Source of the DNA: Paraburkholderia oxyphila NBRC 105797
GTDB taxonomy: Bacteria; Pseudomonadota; Gammaproteobacteria; Burkholderiales; Burkholderiaceae
DNA length: 64,000 nucleotides
Reading direction: 5' to 3'
Assembly: GCF_000685075.1 (NCBI RefSeq)
Contig: NZ_BAYD01000027.1
Span: 52,154-116,153, forward strand
Shown here: positions 10,501-17,810 of the stretch, one piece after another
Layout of the letters: the number at the start of each line of letters is the position of its first letter
How positions within the stretch are numbered: position 1 is the stretch's first letter
The notes under the pieces: generated by a model
The model's database searches: none
The model's input: the letters and a program-made list of their open reading frames with translations, nothing else
What the model was told of the DNA's origin: nothing
Made by a program: the position numbers and the translations under genes

Positions 10501-10502
10501 AT
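4527..10502 (-). CDS. uvrA: Tandem (double-length) UvrA-type excinuclease subunit
   Basis: UvrA is the ATP-dependent damage-recognition protein of nucleotide excision repair. This one is 1991 aa, about twice the usual 940, because two UvrA modules are fused head to tail. Four Walker A motifs are visible: GPSGSGKSS at residues 38-46 and GVSGSGKST near 680, 1050 and 1605. There are four LSGGE.QR signatures and four Walker B DEP..GLH motifs. C-terminal-type zinc modules (CPTCGGSG, CPDCDG and CPACEGQG, CDVCHG) occur in both halves. The first-half N-terminal zinc site is degenerate (HCPDSD, one cysteine lost); the second half keeps CPVCG. A variable basic insert (ERRARKAAKE) follows the last Walker A. 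Such giant forms are known as UvrA paralogues in some beta- and gammaproteobacteria; a normal uvrA is presumably elsewhere. A LexA box lies upstream. Confidence 0.92.
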   Translation of the reverse strand: MPAQVSDNRSIRIRGARQHNLKNLDLDLHTGQMTVVTGPSGSGKSSLVFDTLYAEGQRRYVETFSAYARQFLDRMDRPQVDRVDGVPPAIAIDQTNPVRSSRSTVGTMTELNDHLKLLYARAANLFDRVTAQPVRHDTPETIYAELRARTAAGDPRLVVTFPVELPETTTEEEVAQWLSASGYTRVQAEREVKTAEGTRKVLDVVADRFRLQNAEKSRVIEAIEASLRRGAGRVNIYVVSETDGAADVSDAKPEPQIWRFSTGLHCPDSDLRYADPQPALFSFNSAYGACDVCRGFGRVIGVDWGLVIPDARKTLRGGAIKPLQTPAWKECQDDLMRYAAKAGIPRDTAWSELTQEQRDWVLNGTPDWKGNWQAQWYGVKRFFQYLESKAYKMHIRVLLSKYRSYTPCETCGGARLKTEALLWRLGTQENADEVLAPEARFMPHGVEWSRAQLEALPGLTLHDVMLLPIERIRRFFDGLSLSSALLDDALKLLLAEVRTRLKYLCDVGLGYLTLDRQSRTLSGGEVQRINLTTALGTSLTKTLFVLDEPSIGLHPRDLNRIVEAMQRLRDAGNTLVVVEHDPSVMLAADRLIDMGPGPGERGGTIVYDGTPDDIRSSGTLTGEYLGGHRAVADASHWARRAVDASTPRLVLEGASEHNLRDVTVEIPLQRLVCVTGVSGSGKSTLVQDVLYPALARHLGKATEAPGVYRNLSGAELISDAVFVDQSPIGKTARSNPASYVGAFDEIRKLFAKAPLAKQRGYSAGMFSFNSGEGRCPTCGGSGFEHIEMQFLSDVYLRCPDCDGSRYRPEVLEVKIERGGRTLSVADVLDLTVSEAAQCFREDAEVLRVIQPIVDVGLEYVKLGQPVPTLSGGEAQRLKLAGYLAETAQAKGKESAAGGRLFMFDEPTTGLHFDDIAKLMRAFGKLLAGGHSLLVIEHNLDVIRAADWLIDLGPEGGDAGGEVVCVGTPDDAIACPRSHTGAALERYEAALGSGVGTLVAEEEGVALQTALRAAQARREIQGEDVVRIVNAREHNLKALDVDIPHGRFNVITGVSGSGKSTLAFDILFHEGQRRYLESLNAYARSIVQPAGRPEVDAVYGIPPTVAIEQRLSRGGRKSTVATTSEVWHFLRLLYVKLGVQHCVHDGTPVTSQSADAIVAQLLREHRGQHVGLLAPLVVNRKGVYTDLAKWAKARGNTHLRVDGEFVPVSPWPKLDRFREHTIELPVGDLVIEPENEAQLRQMLAATLEAGKGVVHLLAPLDGLGHALGNGNSTARIGEVKVLSTRRACPVCGTSYPELDPRMFSYNSKHGWCTTCVGTGLALTREQRAAYDDTVVGADDRGREQTLPSEELEPEGMVDEPCPDCHGTRLNPEARAVTFDEHPIVDVAQWTVAETRQWVESLELNGRDAQIARDVVSEIRSRLQFLEEVGLGYLSLDRAAPSLSGGEAQRIRLAAQLGSNLQGVCYVLDEPTIGLHPRDNQILLDALRSLGEKGNTLVVVEHDEDTIRRADHIIDIGPSAGKRGGRVVAQGKVADLAAQPDSVTGRYLAHPIVHPLQPRREVKPARAGREAVPEQWLTVHGGKLHNLRDVTAQIPLGRLVAITGVSGSGKSTLARDVLLSNLLDAVGRSVLSSPAERRARKAAKESAPSAAERRSSVLARTSKKPKPEVSHTWQGCDSISGWETIDRVLEVDQTPIGKTPRSCPATYIGVWDAIRRLFADTLEARARGYSASRFSFNTGDGRCPACEGQGVRTIGMSFLPDVKVPCDVCHGQRFNPETLAVTWRGRNIGEVLTMEIDEAVEFFGPITSIAHPLQLMKDVGLGYLTLGQPSPTLSGGEAQRIKLVTELSKVRDDITRRGQKAPHTLYVLDEPTVGLHMADVARLIRVLHRLADAGHSVVVIEHDLDVIAEADWIIDLGPEGGVGGGTIVGAANPEGLVKVAASHTGAALAPVLARTASEVQPLPSSAAGDDAAAAADNTAPDGARAAKRRATAS

Positions 10503-10585
10503 TCCGGCTGGATCAAACGCGTGGGGCCGGGCGGCGCTGCCCGGCGTCTCTCAGCCCTGGTGGGGCCGTCTGGGTTGAGATTCTA

Positions 10586-10601
10586 CTGTATATTTATACA
10601 G
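10586..10601. promoter_or_regulatory. LexA (SOS) box upstream of the tandem uvrA
   Basis: CTGTATATTTATACAG matches the gamma/betaproteobacterial SOS consensus CTG-N10-CAG with an AT-rich alternating centre, and is palindromic except for one central pair. It lies 84 bases upstream of the uvrA ATG, and its TATAAA on the minus strand could overlap the -10 element. DNA-damage induction through LexA is therefore expected. Confidence 0.88.
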
Positions 10602-10703
10602 GGCGCCGGGCGCGTGCACGGCGTGCCCCCGCCCGGGCCGCCGCGCCGGTTTGCAAGCTGGCCGAACGGGCTAGTCCATCCGGCCAGCCGCTCCGCCCCT
10701 GTT

Positions 10704-13088
10704 TCATGGTGCGCTTTCTGGCACGTCGGTCGACGCTCCACTCCGCTCACGCCACATCGCTTCGTAGGCGGCTTCCATGCCCCTCGCGAAACGTGCGCCG
10801 TCCATGAGCGGCGACGCCTCCATGCATGCGCGCAATGAAGCACGCAGACCGGCGAGCCGTGGCAGATCGTTCGAAAGTTCGACAACCGTGCGCACGAATG
10901 CATCGTCGGAAAACGCGGCGAGTTCGTCGAGCCCGAGATTCGCCAACTGAGACAAGCCGGCGCGCCCCGCGCAGGTCGCACCCACCCGCGTCACCACCGG
11001 CACGCCCATCCACATCGCGTCCAGGCTCGTGGTGTGACCGTTGTACGGCAGCGTGTCCAGCGCAAGATCGATCTCGTGGTACGTGCGCAAATAGGCATCG
11101 CGCGGCTGGAACGCCGCGAAACGCACACGCGCGGCATTAATGCCGTGCCGTGCCAGCCGTGCCGTGAGACGCTCGCGCGCCTCGCCTTGTGCTGCCATCA
11201 GCAGCAATCGCGCATCGGGCAGCGCCGCGAAGACCGCCGCCCAGAGATCGAGCGTGGCGTCAGTCAGCTTGCACGGGTTGTTCAGGCTGCCTAGCGTCAC
11301 ATATCCGGCGCGCTCCGCCGGCAGCGCGTTGACGGCCGGCTCCACCGTGAGCGGGTCATAGCACCAGAACGTGTCCGGCAGGCGAATCGAACGTTCGCTA
11401 TACTGACTGTCGTGCGAGGACGGATCGAGAAACGGATCAGTCAGACGGTAATTCATGGCATCGAGGCCAGTCGTGCCCGGATAGGCGAGCCAGGCGACCT
11501 GCACCAGCGCTGCCTGACGCGCAAACAGCAAAGGCCGGCCATCGGCCATGTGCATCGCGAGATCGACGAGAATATCGATGCCGTCCGCACGGATTTTTTC
11601 GGCTAGCGCGGCATCGCCGAGCTGACGCACGTCGTGCCAGACGTCCACGTGCGAAGCGAGGCGTGCCGTGACGGCGTCGGGACGCACGACGCTCGAATAC
11701 GCGTGAATCTCGAAGCGCGTCCTGTCGTGGTTCGACAATAGCGGCATCATGAAAAATGCCTGGCAATGCTCACGAAAATCCGCCGATACATAACCAATCT
11801 TCAAGCGCCGTCGTGAAGCACGTACCGGAGCAGGCACGATGCGAGACCCACGCAGCGGCCTCTCATGCTGCGCGGACCAACGGCGCGCCTCGGCAAGAAT
11901 CGCCGCGGCATCGGACGACTGGAACGACAGTGCGTAGAGCAAATTGCTATGCGCGGTCAGGTTGCCGGGATCGCTTGCGAGCGCCTGACGCAGGCACGCG
12001 ATGCCCTCGTCCAGCTCGCCGCGGTCCTTGAGCACGTTGCCAAGGTTGTTGAGCGTCGCGGAATGCGTGGGCGCGAGCGCCAATGCCTTGCGCAGCAACG
12101 CGCACGCTGCGTCCTGGCGGCCGAGCGCGCGCAACAGGTTGGCCGCATTGTTATAGGCATCGACGAAATCGGGCCGCGCCTGAATGGCCGTTTCGAACGC
12201 CTCCATTGCCGCCTTGTGCTCGCCCAGCTCGCGACACACGTTGCCGAGATTGTTCGCCGCTTCGGCATGGCCGGGCTCGATCTCGAGCACTCGCCGATAC
12301 TGCGCCTGCGCCTCGCGGCCATGGCCTAGCGCATGCAGCGCGTTGCCGTAATTGAAGACCGCGGGCGCGAAGGCCGGCGCGATCGCCACCGCACGCGCGA
12401 GCACGTCCGCGGCCTCCTGCGGATTCCCGTACTCGATCAACACCGCGCCGAGATTCACGAGCGCGGCCAGCGACTCGGGTGCCGCCGCCACGGCTTCGCG
12501 CAGCAATACTTGCGCTTCCGCGTGCCGGCCTTGCGACCGGAGCAGCGTGCCGAGGTTCGTGAGCGCGTCCGCATTCCCGGGATGCGCCGCCAGCGCGCGC
12601 TCGTAGGCGGACTCCGCATGCGTCGGCTCGTCGAGCAACCTGAAACAGTTGCCCAGGTTGTTGAGCGCGTCGGCCCTATGCGGATCGCGCTGTGCGACGC
12701 TCTCCCATGCCGATGCCGCTTCTCGCAGCGCTCCCTGCGCCTGGAGTGCGCTGCCGAGTCCGAACCAGAGATCGGGATCGTCGGCGTCGTCAGCGAGCAA
12801 GCTGCAATAAATCGACGCGGACTCTTCATGCCGTTGCTCGAACGCATACGCTTGCCCCAGCGCCTCGCGATAGCGTCGATTACCCGGCTCGAGCTCGAGC
12901 GCGCGGGTCAGGCGCGCAATGGCGTCCTGAAAGCGTCCCTCCTGGATGTCGACTGCGGCGAGCCGGAATATCGCGGCGGCATGCAATGGATCGAGGTCCA
13001 CAATGCGGCTATAAGTCTCGCGCGCACGCACGAGGTCGCCGCCAATATGCAGTTCATGAGCAAGCTGGAAGAGGTCTTCGATTTGCAT
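10704..13088 (-). CDS. TPR-repeat GT41-family (O-GlcNAc-transferase/SPINDLY-like) protein, copy 1
   Basis: A 794-residue protein. Residues 1 to about 400 are some eleven tetratricopeptide repeats (for example ADALTNLGTLLRSQGRHAEA). Residues from about 430 are the GT41 catalytic region: IGYVSADFREHCQ holds the conserved His, GSLNNPCKLTDATLDLW aligns with the lysine loop of human OGT, and LPYNGHTTSLDAMWMGVP is the nucleotide-sugar GHTT motif. The family transfers a sugar to Ser/Thr of proteins; bacterial members have been linked to adhesins or flagellin, but no such target lies nearby. It stands alone, divergent from adhP, and has a weak ribosome site. A second copy of the family lies at 27457-29808. 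Confidence 0.85.
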   Translation of the reverse strand: MQIEDLFQLAHELHIGGDLVRARETYSRIVDLDPLHAAAIFRLAAVDIQEGRFQDAIARLTRALELEPGNRRYREALGQAYAFEQRHEESASIYCSLLADDADDPDLWFGLGSALQAQGALREAASAWESVAQRDPHRADALNNLGNCFRLLDEPTHAESAYERALAAHPGNADALTNLGTLLRSQGRHAEAQVLLREAVAAAPESLAALVNLGAVLIEYGNPQEAADVLARAVAIAPAFAPAVFNYGNALHALGHGREAQAQYRRVLEIEPGHAEAANNLGNVCRELGEHKAAMEAFETAIQARPDFVDAYNNAANLLRALGRQDAACALLRKALALAPTHSATLNNLGNVLKDRGELDEGIACLRQALASDPGNLTAHSNLLYALSFQSSDAAAILAEARRWSAQHERPLRGSRIVPAPVRASRRRLKIGYVSADFREHCQAFFMMPLLSNHDRTRFEIHAYSSVVRPDAVTARLASHVDVWHDVRQLGDAALAEKIRADGIDILVDLAMHMADGRPLLFARQAALVQVAWLAYPGTTGLDAMNYRLTDPFLDPSSHDSQYSERSIRLPDTFWCYDPLTVEPAVNALPAERAGYVTLGSLNNPCKLTDATLDLWAAVFAALPDARLLLMAAQGEARERLTARLARHGINAARVRFAAFQPRDAYLRTYHEIDLALDTLPYNGHTTSLDAMWMGVPVVTRVGATCAGRAGLSQLANLGLDELAAFSDDAFVRTVVELSNDLPRLAGLRASLRACMEASPLMDGARFARGMEAAYEAMWRERSGASTDVPESAP

Positions 13089-13348
13089 TTGGATAAGTCG
13101 ATCCAGAGGACCGCTCGATTGTAATCAAGTGAGCACCCGACGTGCAAAGGTACTCAAAGCGCCAACCGGCGAAAATTACAATTTATTTCGCACTGCAATT
13201 CAAATTGCGCTCGTTAGAAAACATTACAGAAACGTTGCCCGTGCAAGCTCAACGCAAGGTAAGCCGCTTTTCGGCACACTGATGCAAGAGGCGTCGCGCC
13301 AGCACACGCTCCGGCGTCACGCTTCGCCTTGCAAACAGGAGCCCAGCT

Positions 13349-14377
13349 ATGAGCAAGACGATGCAGGCCGCAGTGGTCCGCGCTTTCGGCCAACCCCTTG
13401 CGATCGAAGAAGTGGAGATCCCCACGCCAGGCCCCGGCGAATTGCTGGTCAAGATCGAAGCTTGCGGCGTGTGCCACACGGACCTGCACGCCGCACACGG
13501 CGACTGGCCCGTCAAGCCGCAGCCCCCGTTCATTCCGGGGCACGAAGGCGTCGGTTACGTCGTTGCCGCAGGCAGCGGCGTCAAGCACGTGAAGGAAGGC
13601 GACCGAGTGGGCATCCCGTGGCTCTACTCGGCATGCGGCCATTGTGAACATTGCCTCGGCGGTTGGGAAACCCTTTGTGAGCAGCAAAAGAACACGGGGT
13701 ACTCGGTCAACGGCGGCTTCGCGCAATATGCCAAGGCCGACGCGAACTACGTGGGTCGATTGCCGAAGGACGTGAGTTTCATCGATGTTGCGCCGGTGCT
13801 TTGCGCGGGCGTCACCGTCTACAAGGGCCTGAAGGTGACCGACACGCGGCCGGGCAACTGGGTGGTCATTTCCGGTGTGGGCGGGCTCGGACACATGGCG
13901 GTGCAATACGCACGCGCGATGGGCCTCAACGTCGCCGCAGTCGACGTTGACGATACGAAACTCGAGCTCGCGAAACGGTTGGGTGCAACCGTGACAGTGA
14001 ACGCGAAAACAACCGATCCCGCTGCGTATCTGAAGAAGGAAATCGGCGGTGCGCACGGCGTGCTCGTCACCGCCGTCTCGCCGATTGCGTTTTCGCAGGC
14101 GCTCGGCATGGTCCGGCGTGGCGGCACGGTGTCGCTCAACGGCCTTCCGCCCGGTGACTTTCCGTTGCCGATTTTCGACATGGTGCTAAGCGGCGTGACC
14201 GTACGCGGCTCGATCGTCGGCACGCGGCTCGATCTCGAGGAGTCGCTGATGTTCGCGCAGGAAGGCAAGGTCAAGGCGACCGTCAGCACCGACAAGCTGG
14301 AAAACATCAACGACGTTTTCGCACGCATGGAGCGCGGCGCAATCGAAGGCCGCGTGGTGCTGGACTTCGCGAGTTGA
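13349..14377 (+). CDS. adhP: Zinc-dependent alcohol dehydrogenase AdhP
   Basis: A 342-residue medium-chain dehydrogenase that oxidises ethanol and other primary alcohols, or reduces aldehydes, with NAD(H). The catalytic zinc ligands are Cys42 (GVCHTD), His65-Glu66 (GHEG) and a later Cys in VLCAG. The structural zinc ligands are Cys96, 99, 102 and 110 (CGHCEHC). The nucleotide fold is GVGGLGHMAVQYA. An AGGAG site precedes the ATG. It is monocistronic by context: divergent from the GT41 gene and followed by a 9-bp hairpin. Its position beside an Old Yellow Enzyme and a DJ-1 protein suggests an aldehyde-detoxification role here, which is inference. Confidence 0.92.
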   Translation: MSKTMQAAVVRAFGQPLAIEEVEIPTPGPGELLVKIEACGVCHTDLHAAHGDWPVKPQPPFIPGHEGVGYVVAAGSGVKHVKEGDRVGIPWLYSACGHCEHCLGGWETLCEQQKNTGYSVNGGFAQYAKADANYVGRLPKDVSFIDVAPVLCAGVTVYKGLKVTDTRPGNWVVISGVGGLGHMAVQYARAMGLNVAAVDVDDTKLELAKRLGATVTVNAKTTDPAAYLKKEIGGAHGVLVTAVSPIAFSQALGMVRRGGTVSLNGLPPGDFPLPIFDMVLSGVTVRGSIVGTRLDLEESLMFAQEGKVKATVSTDKLENINDVFARMERGAIEGRVVLDFAS

Positions 14378-14406
14378 GCCCACTGGCACTCTACCAGGGT
14401 GCATAA

Positions 14407-14434
14407 GGGGCCGGGAGTAACAACACCCGGCCCC
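14407..14434. terminator. GC-rich hairpin between adhP and the convergent ABM gene
   Basis: GGGGCCGGG and CCCGGCCCC form a 9-bp stem with a 10-base loop about 30 bases past the adhP stop. There is no T-run, so termination may depend on Rho or be bidirectional and weak. Confidence 0.5.
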
Positions 14435-14478
14435 GGCATCAAACGCGTCCGACTTTCACGCTTGACTCGCTCGCGGCC

Positions 14479-14778
14479 CTACGCCGCGATATCCACACCC
14501 GTCAGCACCTTGACGTCGACCGGTTCGGCCAGCCAGTCGCCAATCTTGCCGCGAAACGCCACGTAATGCGCGCTCTCGCGATGCGCTTGCACCGCCGCTT
14601 CGTCCACATAGGTTTCGTAGAGGTAAAAACCCGGCGCGCCGTCTGCGCGACGCAGCAGGTCATAACGGCGATTGCCCGCTTCCTTGCGCGTCTGCTCCAC
14701 CATGTGACGCAATTCCGCCGCCAGTTCGGCAACGTGTTCGGGCTTCGGCGTGATGCTCGCAAAGAGATAGATGCTCAT
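14479..14778 (-). CDS. Antibiotic-biosynthesis-monooxygenase (ABM) domain protein, putative quinol monooxygenase
   Basis: A 99-residue dimeric alpha+beta ferredoxin-like barrel protein of the ABM/YgiN type, recognised from MSIYLFASITPKPEHVAELA, the central HMVEQTRKEAGNRRYDL and YETYVDEAAVQAHRES. YgiN-type proteins act on quinols without metal or flavin cofactor. The ATG at 14778 is preferred because AAGGACAT precedes it; a longer in-frame start at 14817 adds 13 unlike residues. It lies 57 bases after the Old Yellow Enzyme gene and is probably co-transcribed with it, which would pair quinone reduction with quinol turnover. Confidence 0.8.
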   Translation of the reverse strand: MSIYLFASITPKPEHVAELAAELRHMVEQTRKEAGNRRYDLLRRADGAPGFYLYETYVDEAAVQAHRESAHYVAFRGKIGDWLAEPVDVKVLTGVDIAA

Positions 14779-14835
14779 CGATATGTCCTTATCGTCAACG
14801 AAATTGCCGATGGGCAATATTGCCCATCGCCCTGC

Positions 14836-15933
14836 TCAACCCGCCTTATAGCGCTCGAGCCAATGCGCGTAAGGTGTGGGCAGCGTCCATGCGGCGCGCT
14901 CGACCTTCAACGCCTGTGCGGCGAAGTACGGCCAATGCGGATTCGCGAGATGCGCGCGGCCGACCATCACGAGATCCAGTTGCTCCGAGGCCACGGAACG
15001 TTCCGCCAGTTCCGGCGTGCCAATACCCCATGCCGACGACACCGGCAGACCCGCGGCGCGGCGCACCTTCTGCGCAATCGGCGCGAGGAAGGCCGGCGCC
15101 CAGGGAACCTGTGCGGTCGGCGTGGAGAAACCCACGCTCACGCTCAGCATGTCGAGCCCTTCACGCTTGAAGCCCTTGGCCACTTCGATCGATTCCGCAA
15201 GCGTCTGCTCGTCGCGGCCATCGTATTCGATCACGCCGAAGCGCGCGGTCAACGGCAGGTGCGCCGGCCAGACCTTGCGCACGGCGGCCAGCGTTTCCAG
15301 AAGGAAACGGCTGCGGTTTTCGAGGTTGCCGCCATAGGCGTCGGTACGCTGGTTCGAATGTTCCGAAAAGAAACTCTGGCCCAGATAGCCATGCGCGAAG
15401 TGCAGCTCGAGCCATTCGAAACCGGCGTCGAGCGCACGCTTCGCCGCCGCGACGAAATCCTCGCGCACGCGCGCGATGTCGTCCAGCGTCATCGCGCGCG
15501 GGACTTTCGGCAGATGCGCGCCGAACTCGAACGCGGACGGCGCGATCGTCTGCCAGCCGCGTGCGTCGCCTTCGGCGATATGGTCGTCGCCCTCCCACGG
15601 GCGGTTCGCGCTCGCCTTGCGGCCCGCGTGCGCGATCTGGATGCCCGGCACCGCGCCGGCCGCCTTGATCGCTGCGACCGTCGGCGCAAAGGCCTTGGCC
15701 TGCTCGTCGTTCCAGATGCCCGTGCAGCCCGGCGTGATACGGCCTTCCGGCGACACCGCCGTGGCTTCGACGATCACGAGGCCCGCGCCGCCACGCGCGA
15801 TTTGCGTGTAGTGGGCGTGATGCCAGTCGTTGACCATGCCGTCGACGGCCATGTACTGGCACATCGGCGGCACAGCGATGCGGTTGCGCAGGGACACGCC
15901 CTTGAGCTTGAACGGTTCGAACAATGCAGACAT
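14836..15933 (-). CDS. Old Yellow Enzyme family NADH:flavin oxidoreductase (XenA/YqjM class)
   Basis: A 365-residue FMN ene-reductase of the XenA/YqjM subclass, which reduces activated double bonds of enals, enones, maleimides and nitro-compounds. The redox-tuning Cys25 sits in VPPMCQYMAV, the substrate-binding pair His178/His181 in LHFAHGYLGQ, and phosphate binding in SSAWGIGTPELAER with VGRAHLANP. An AGGAGA ribosome site precedes the ATG. A long inverted repeat lies in the 5' leader (15952-15986). The neighbours are a DJ-1 protein and TetR gene upstream and an ABM gene downstream, which resembles nem-type electrophile-response loci. Confidence 0.9.
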   Translation of the reverse strand: MSALFEPFKLKGVSLRNRIAVPPMCQYMAVDGMVNDWHHAHYTQIARGGAGLVIVEATAVSPEGRITPGCTGIWNDEQAKAFAPTVAAIKAAGAVPGIQIAHAGRKASANRPWEGDDHIAEGDARGWQTIAPSAFEFGAHLPKVPRAMTLDDIARVREDFVAAAKRALDAGFEWLELHFAHGYLGQSFFSEHSNQRTDAYGGNLENRSRFLLETLAAVRKVWPAHLPLTARFGVIEYDGRDEQTLAESIEVAKGFKREGLDMLSVSVGFSTPTAQVPWAPAFLAPIAQKVRRAAGLPVSSAWGIGTPELAERSVASEQLDLVMVGRAHLANPHWPYFAAQALKVERAAWTLPTPYAHWLERYKAG

Positions 15934-15951
15934 CTACTGCTCTCCTGTGTC

Positions 15952-15986
15952 GACCAGAGTGGCCGCTTGCGTGGCCGACTCTGGTC
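15952..15986. repeat. Inverted repeat in the leader of the Old Yellow Enzyme gene
   Basis: GACCAGAGT at 15952-15960 pairs perfectly with ACTCTGGTC at 15978-15986, and an inner GGCC/GGCC pair extends the stem. It ends about 19 bases upstream of the ATG, just before the ribosome site. It could be a dyad operator or an RNA hairpin controlling translation. Confidence 0.65.
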
Positions 15987-16237
15987 TCGTGGTGGATACG
16001 GAGGGACGCAAGCCGCCAGGCGCGCCGCGCCTGGCGTTGCCGATAAGAAATGAAGATCGGGAGCGGGTGAAAGCAGCGATTGCCTCGCTGCCTTCGCCGC
16101 AAGACCGCCGGCTCAAAACTGGAGAACCGGCGCAGCAAAGCAACCGGACACGACACGCGCGCCGAGCGTCCGGTCGAAAGATTCGAGACTCAACGGGCCG
16201 CGCCAGCAGTCGATCGCCGACGGCAACCCGCCCAGGC

Positions 16238-16921
16238 TCACTTGCTGCGCAGCGCCGCGAGCAGCGCCTCGGCCACAGGTTCCGACGAAGCCGGGTTCTG
16301 CCCTGTGATGAGCAGCCCGTCGGTCGCGACGTGCGGCGCCCAATCGGCGGCTTTCGTGTACTTGCCGCCGCTTTCCTTCAGCATGTCCTCGACGAGGAAC
16401 GGCACCACGTCGGTCAGTTGCACGGCAGCTTCTTCACTGTTCGAAAAACCGGTGACGGCCTTGCCCGCCACCAGCGGCCGACCGTCCGCGCCCTTCACGT
16501 GACGCAGCACACCCGGCGCATGACACACGGCTGCGACCGGCTTGCCCGCCGCAATCGTCTTCTCGATCAGCGCGATCGAAACAGGATCCTCCGCGAGATC
16601 CCACAGCGGGCCGTGGCCACCAGGATAGAACACGGCGTCGAACGCGCTCGCGTCCACATCGGCGAGACGTTTCGTATCGGAAAGTTCTGCACGCGCCGCG
16701 GCGTCGGCATTGAAGCGGCGCGTCGCATCGGTCTGGGCCGTGGGGTCGCTGCTCTTCGGATCGAGCGGAGGCTGGCCGCCCTTGGGCGAAGCCAGCGTGA
16801 TCTGCGCACCCGCGTCGCGCAACGCGTAGTAAGGCGCGGCGAATTCCTCCAGCCAGAAACCGGTCTTCTTGCCCGTATTGCCGAGGTCTTCGTGCGAAGT
16901 CAAAACGATCAGTACCTTCAT
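16238..16921 (-). CDS. DJ-1/PfpI-family protein (Hsp31-like type 1 glutamine amidotransferase fold)
   Basis: A 227-residue protein with the nucleophile-elbow Cys133-His134 (AAVCHAPGVL) and the conserved Glu near residue 26 (GFWLEEFAAPY), the layout of YDR533C/Hsp31-type glyoxalase III and chaperone proteins. FYPGGHGPLWDL supplies the oxyanion region. These enzymes convert methylglyoxal to lactate or protect proteins from carbonyls. The ATG at 16921 has AGAGGA upstream; an in-frame extension to 16993 is rejected. A TetR-type operator lies 82 bases upstream at 17003, the same sequence as in front of the tetR gene, so regulation by that repressor is likely. Confidence 0.87.
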   Translation of the reverse strand: MKVLIVLTSHEDLGNTGKKTGFWLEEFAAPYYALRDAGAQITLASPKGGQPPLDPKSSDPTAQTDATRRFNADAAARAELSDTKRLADVDASAFDAVFYPGGHGPLWDLAEDPVSIALIEKTIAAGKPVAAVCHAPGVLRHVKGADGRPLVAGKAVTGFSNSEEAAVQLTDVVPFLVEDMLKESGGKYTKAADWAPHVATDGLLITGQNPASSEPVAEALLAALRSK

Positions 16922-17002
16922 CGGCGTTCCTCTTTTCGGTGGTGTCCGGGCGCTCGCGCGCCCCGCGAAACCGGTCGGCGCGGCATAGTGCATGCGCGCT
17001 AT

Positions 17003-17017
17003 TAGACCGGTCGTCTA
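17003..17017. promoter_or_regulatory. TetR-family operator 1, in front of the DJ-1 gene
   Basis: TAGAC-CGGTC-GTCTA is an inverted repeat of 5-bp arms around five bases. The same dyad recurs at 17753-17767 upstream of the tetR gene, differing in a single central base. Confidence 0.8.
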
Positions 17018-17126
17018 TTCACGGGCCGCATCGAACGGCCCTTCTGGATGGCGCCCGCTCAAGGGCGCCGGTTCACTGCATTTCCTGCTGCATGCCTGTT
17101 GCTGCGTGGCCTGGATTCGCGTTCGA

Positions 17127-17729
17127 TCAATCGCTGGGCGGCAGGTTCAACATTTGCCGCGTGGTCGCCATCGCAGCGTCGAGCGGGCTGCGGTCGCGGC
17201 GGATCTTTTCCATCAGCGTTGCACCCAGCCACAGTTGGTAGAGTACCGCCGCCGTCACGGCGGCATCGCCCACGCCCGCGAGCGAGCCATCGGCCCGGCC
17301 TTCCTCGATGCAAACGGCGATACGCTCGACGATCTCGTCGGTGCCGCGGCGCAGGACCGCGCGCATGGGCTCCGAGAGGTCGCTCACCTCCGCGCCCAGC
17401 TTCACCGCGAGACACTTGCCGTCAGGACCGTCCGCGCATTGCAGCGTACGCCACTCCTCGAAGTACCCGATGAGCCGCATGGCCGGTGTATCCGTCTGGC
17501 GCCCGAACTGCGCTTCGAGGCGCTCTGCGTACTCGGTGAAATACGACGTCAGCAAGGCTTCGCCGAACGCCTCCTTCGAGCCGAAATAGTGATAGAACGA
17601 CCCCTTGGGGACGCCGGCGGCCGCCAGGATCTCGTTGAGACCGACTGCCGAAAAGCCTTTGCCCAGCAGGATGGGCATGGCGGTATCGAGGATGTGTTGC
17701 CGCACTTCAACGGCTGGCGCTGCGTTCAT
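17127..17729 (-). CDS. TetR-family repressor (NemR/AcuR-like)
   Basis: A 200-residue regulator. The N-terminal helix-turn-helix is typical (RQHILDTAMPILLGKGFSAV, then LNEILAAAGVPKGSFYHYFGSKEAFGEALL). The C-terminal sensing domain includes Cys residues around LQCADGPDGKCLAVKLG, which could be electrophile-reactive as in NemR. The ATG at 17729 is preferred because the upstream extension to 17777 would run across the operator at 17753-17767. It is divergent from the SGNH hydrolase and upstream of the DJ-1 gene, with matching operators on both sides, consistent with autorepression and control of DJ-1. Confidence 0.87.
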   Translation of the reverse strand: MNAAPAVEVRQHILDTAMPILLGKGFSAVGLNEILAAAGVPKGSFYHYFGSKEAFGEALLTSYFTEYAERLEAQFGRQTDTPAMRLIGYFEEWRTLQCADGPDGKCLAVKLGAEVSDLSEPMRAVLRRGTDEIVERIAVCIEEGRADGSLAGVGDAAVTAAVLYQLWLGATLMEKIRRDRSPLDAAMATTRQMLNLPPSD

Positions 17730-17752
17730 GGGTCGCCATGTTACCGGCCGAA

Positions 17753-17767
17753 TAGACCAGTCGTCTA
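17753..17767. promoter_or_regulatory. TetR-family operator 2, between tetR and the SGNH hydrolase gene
   Basis: TAGAC-CAGTC-GTCTA is the same dyad as at 17003-17017. It lies 24 bases upstream of the tetR ATG and 44 bases upstream of the divergent hydrolase ATG, so a bound repressor could block both. Confidence 0.82.
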
Positions 17768-17810
17768 GTAATCTCACGTTTAGCGTAGTGCCATTACCGG
17801 AGAGACAGTC

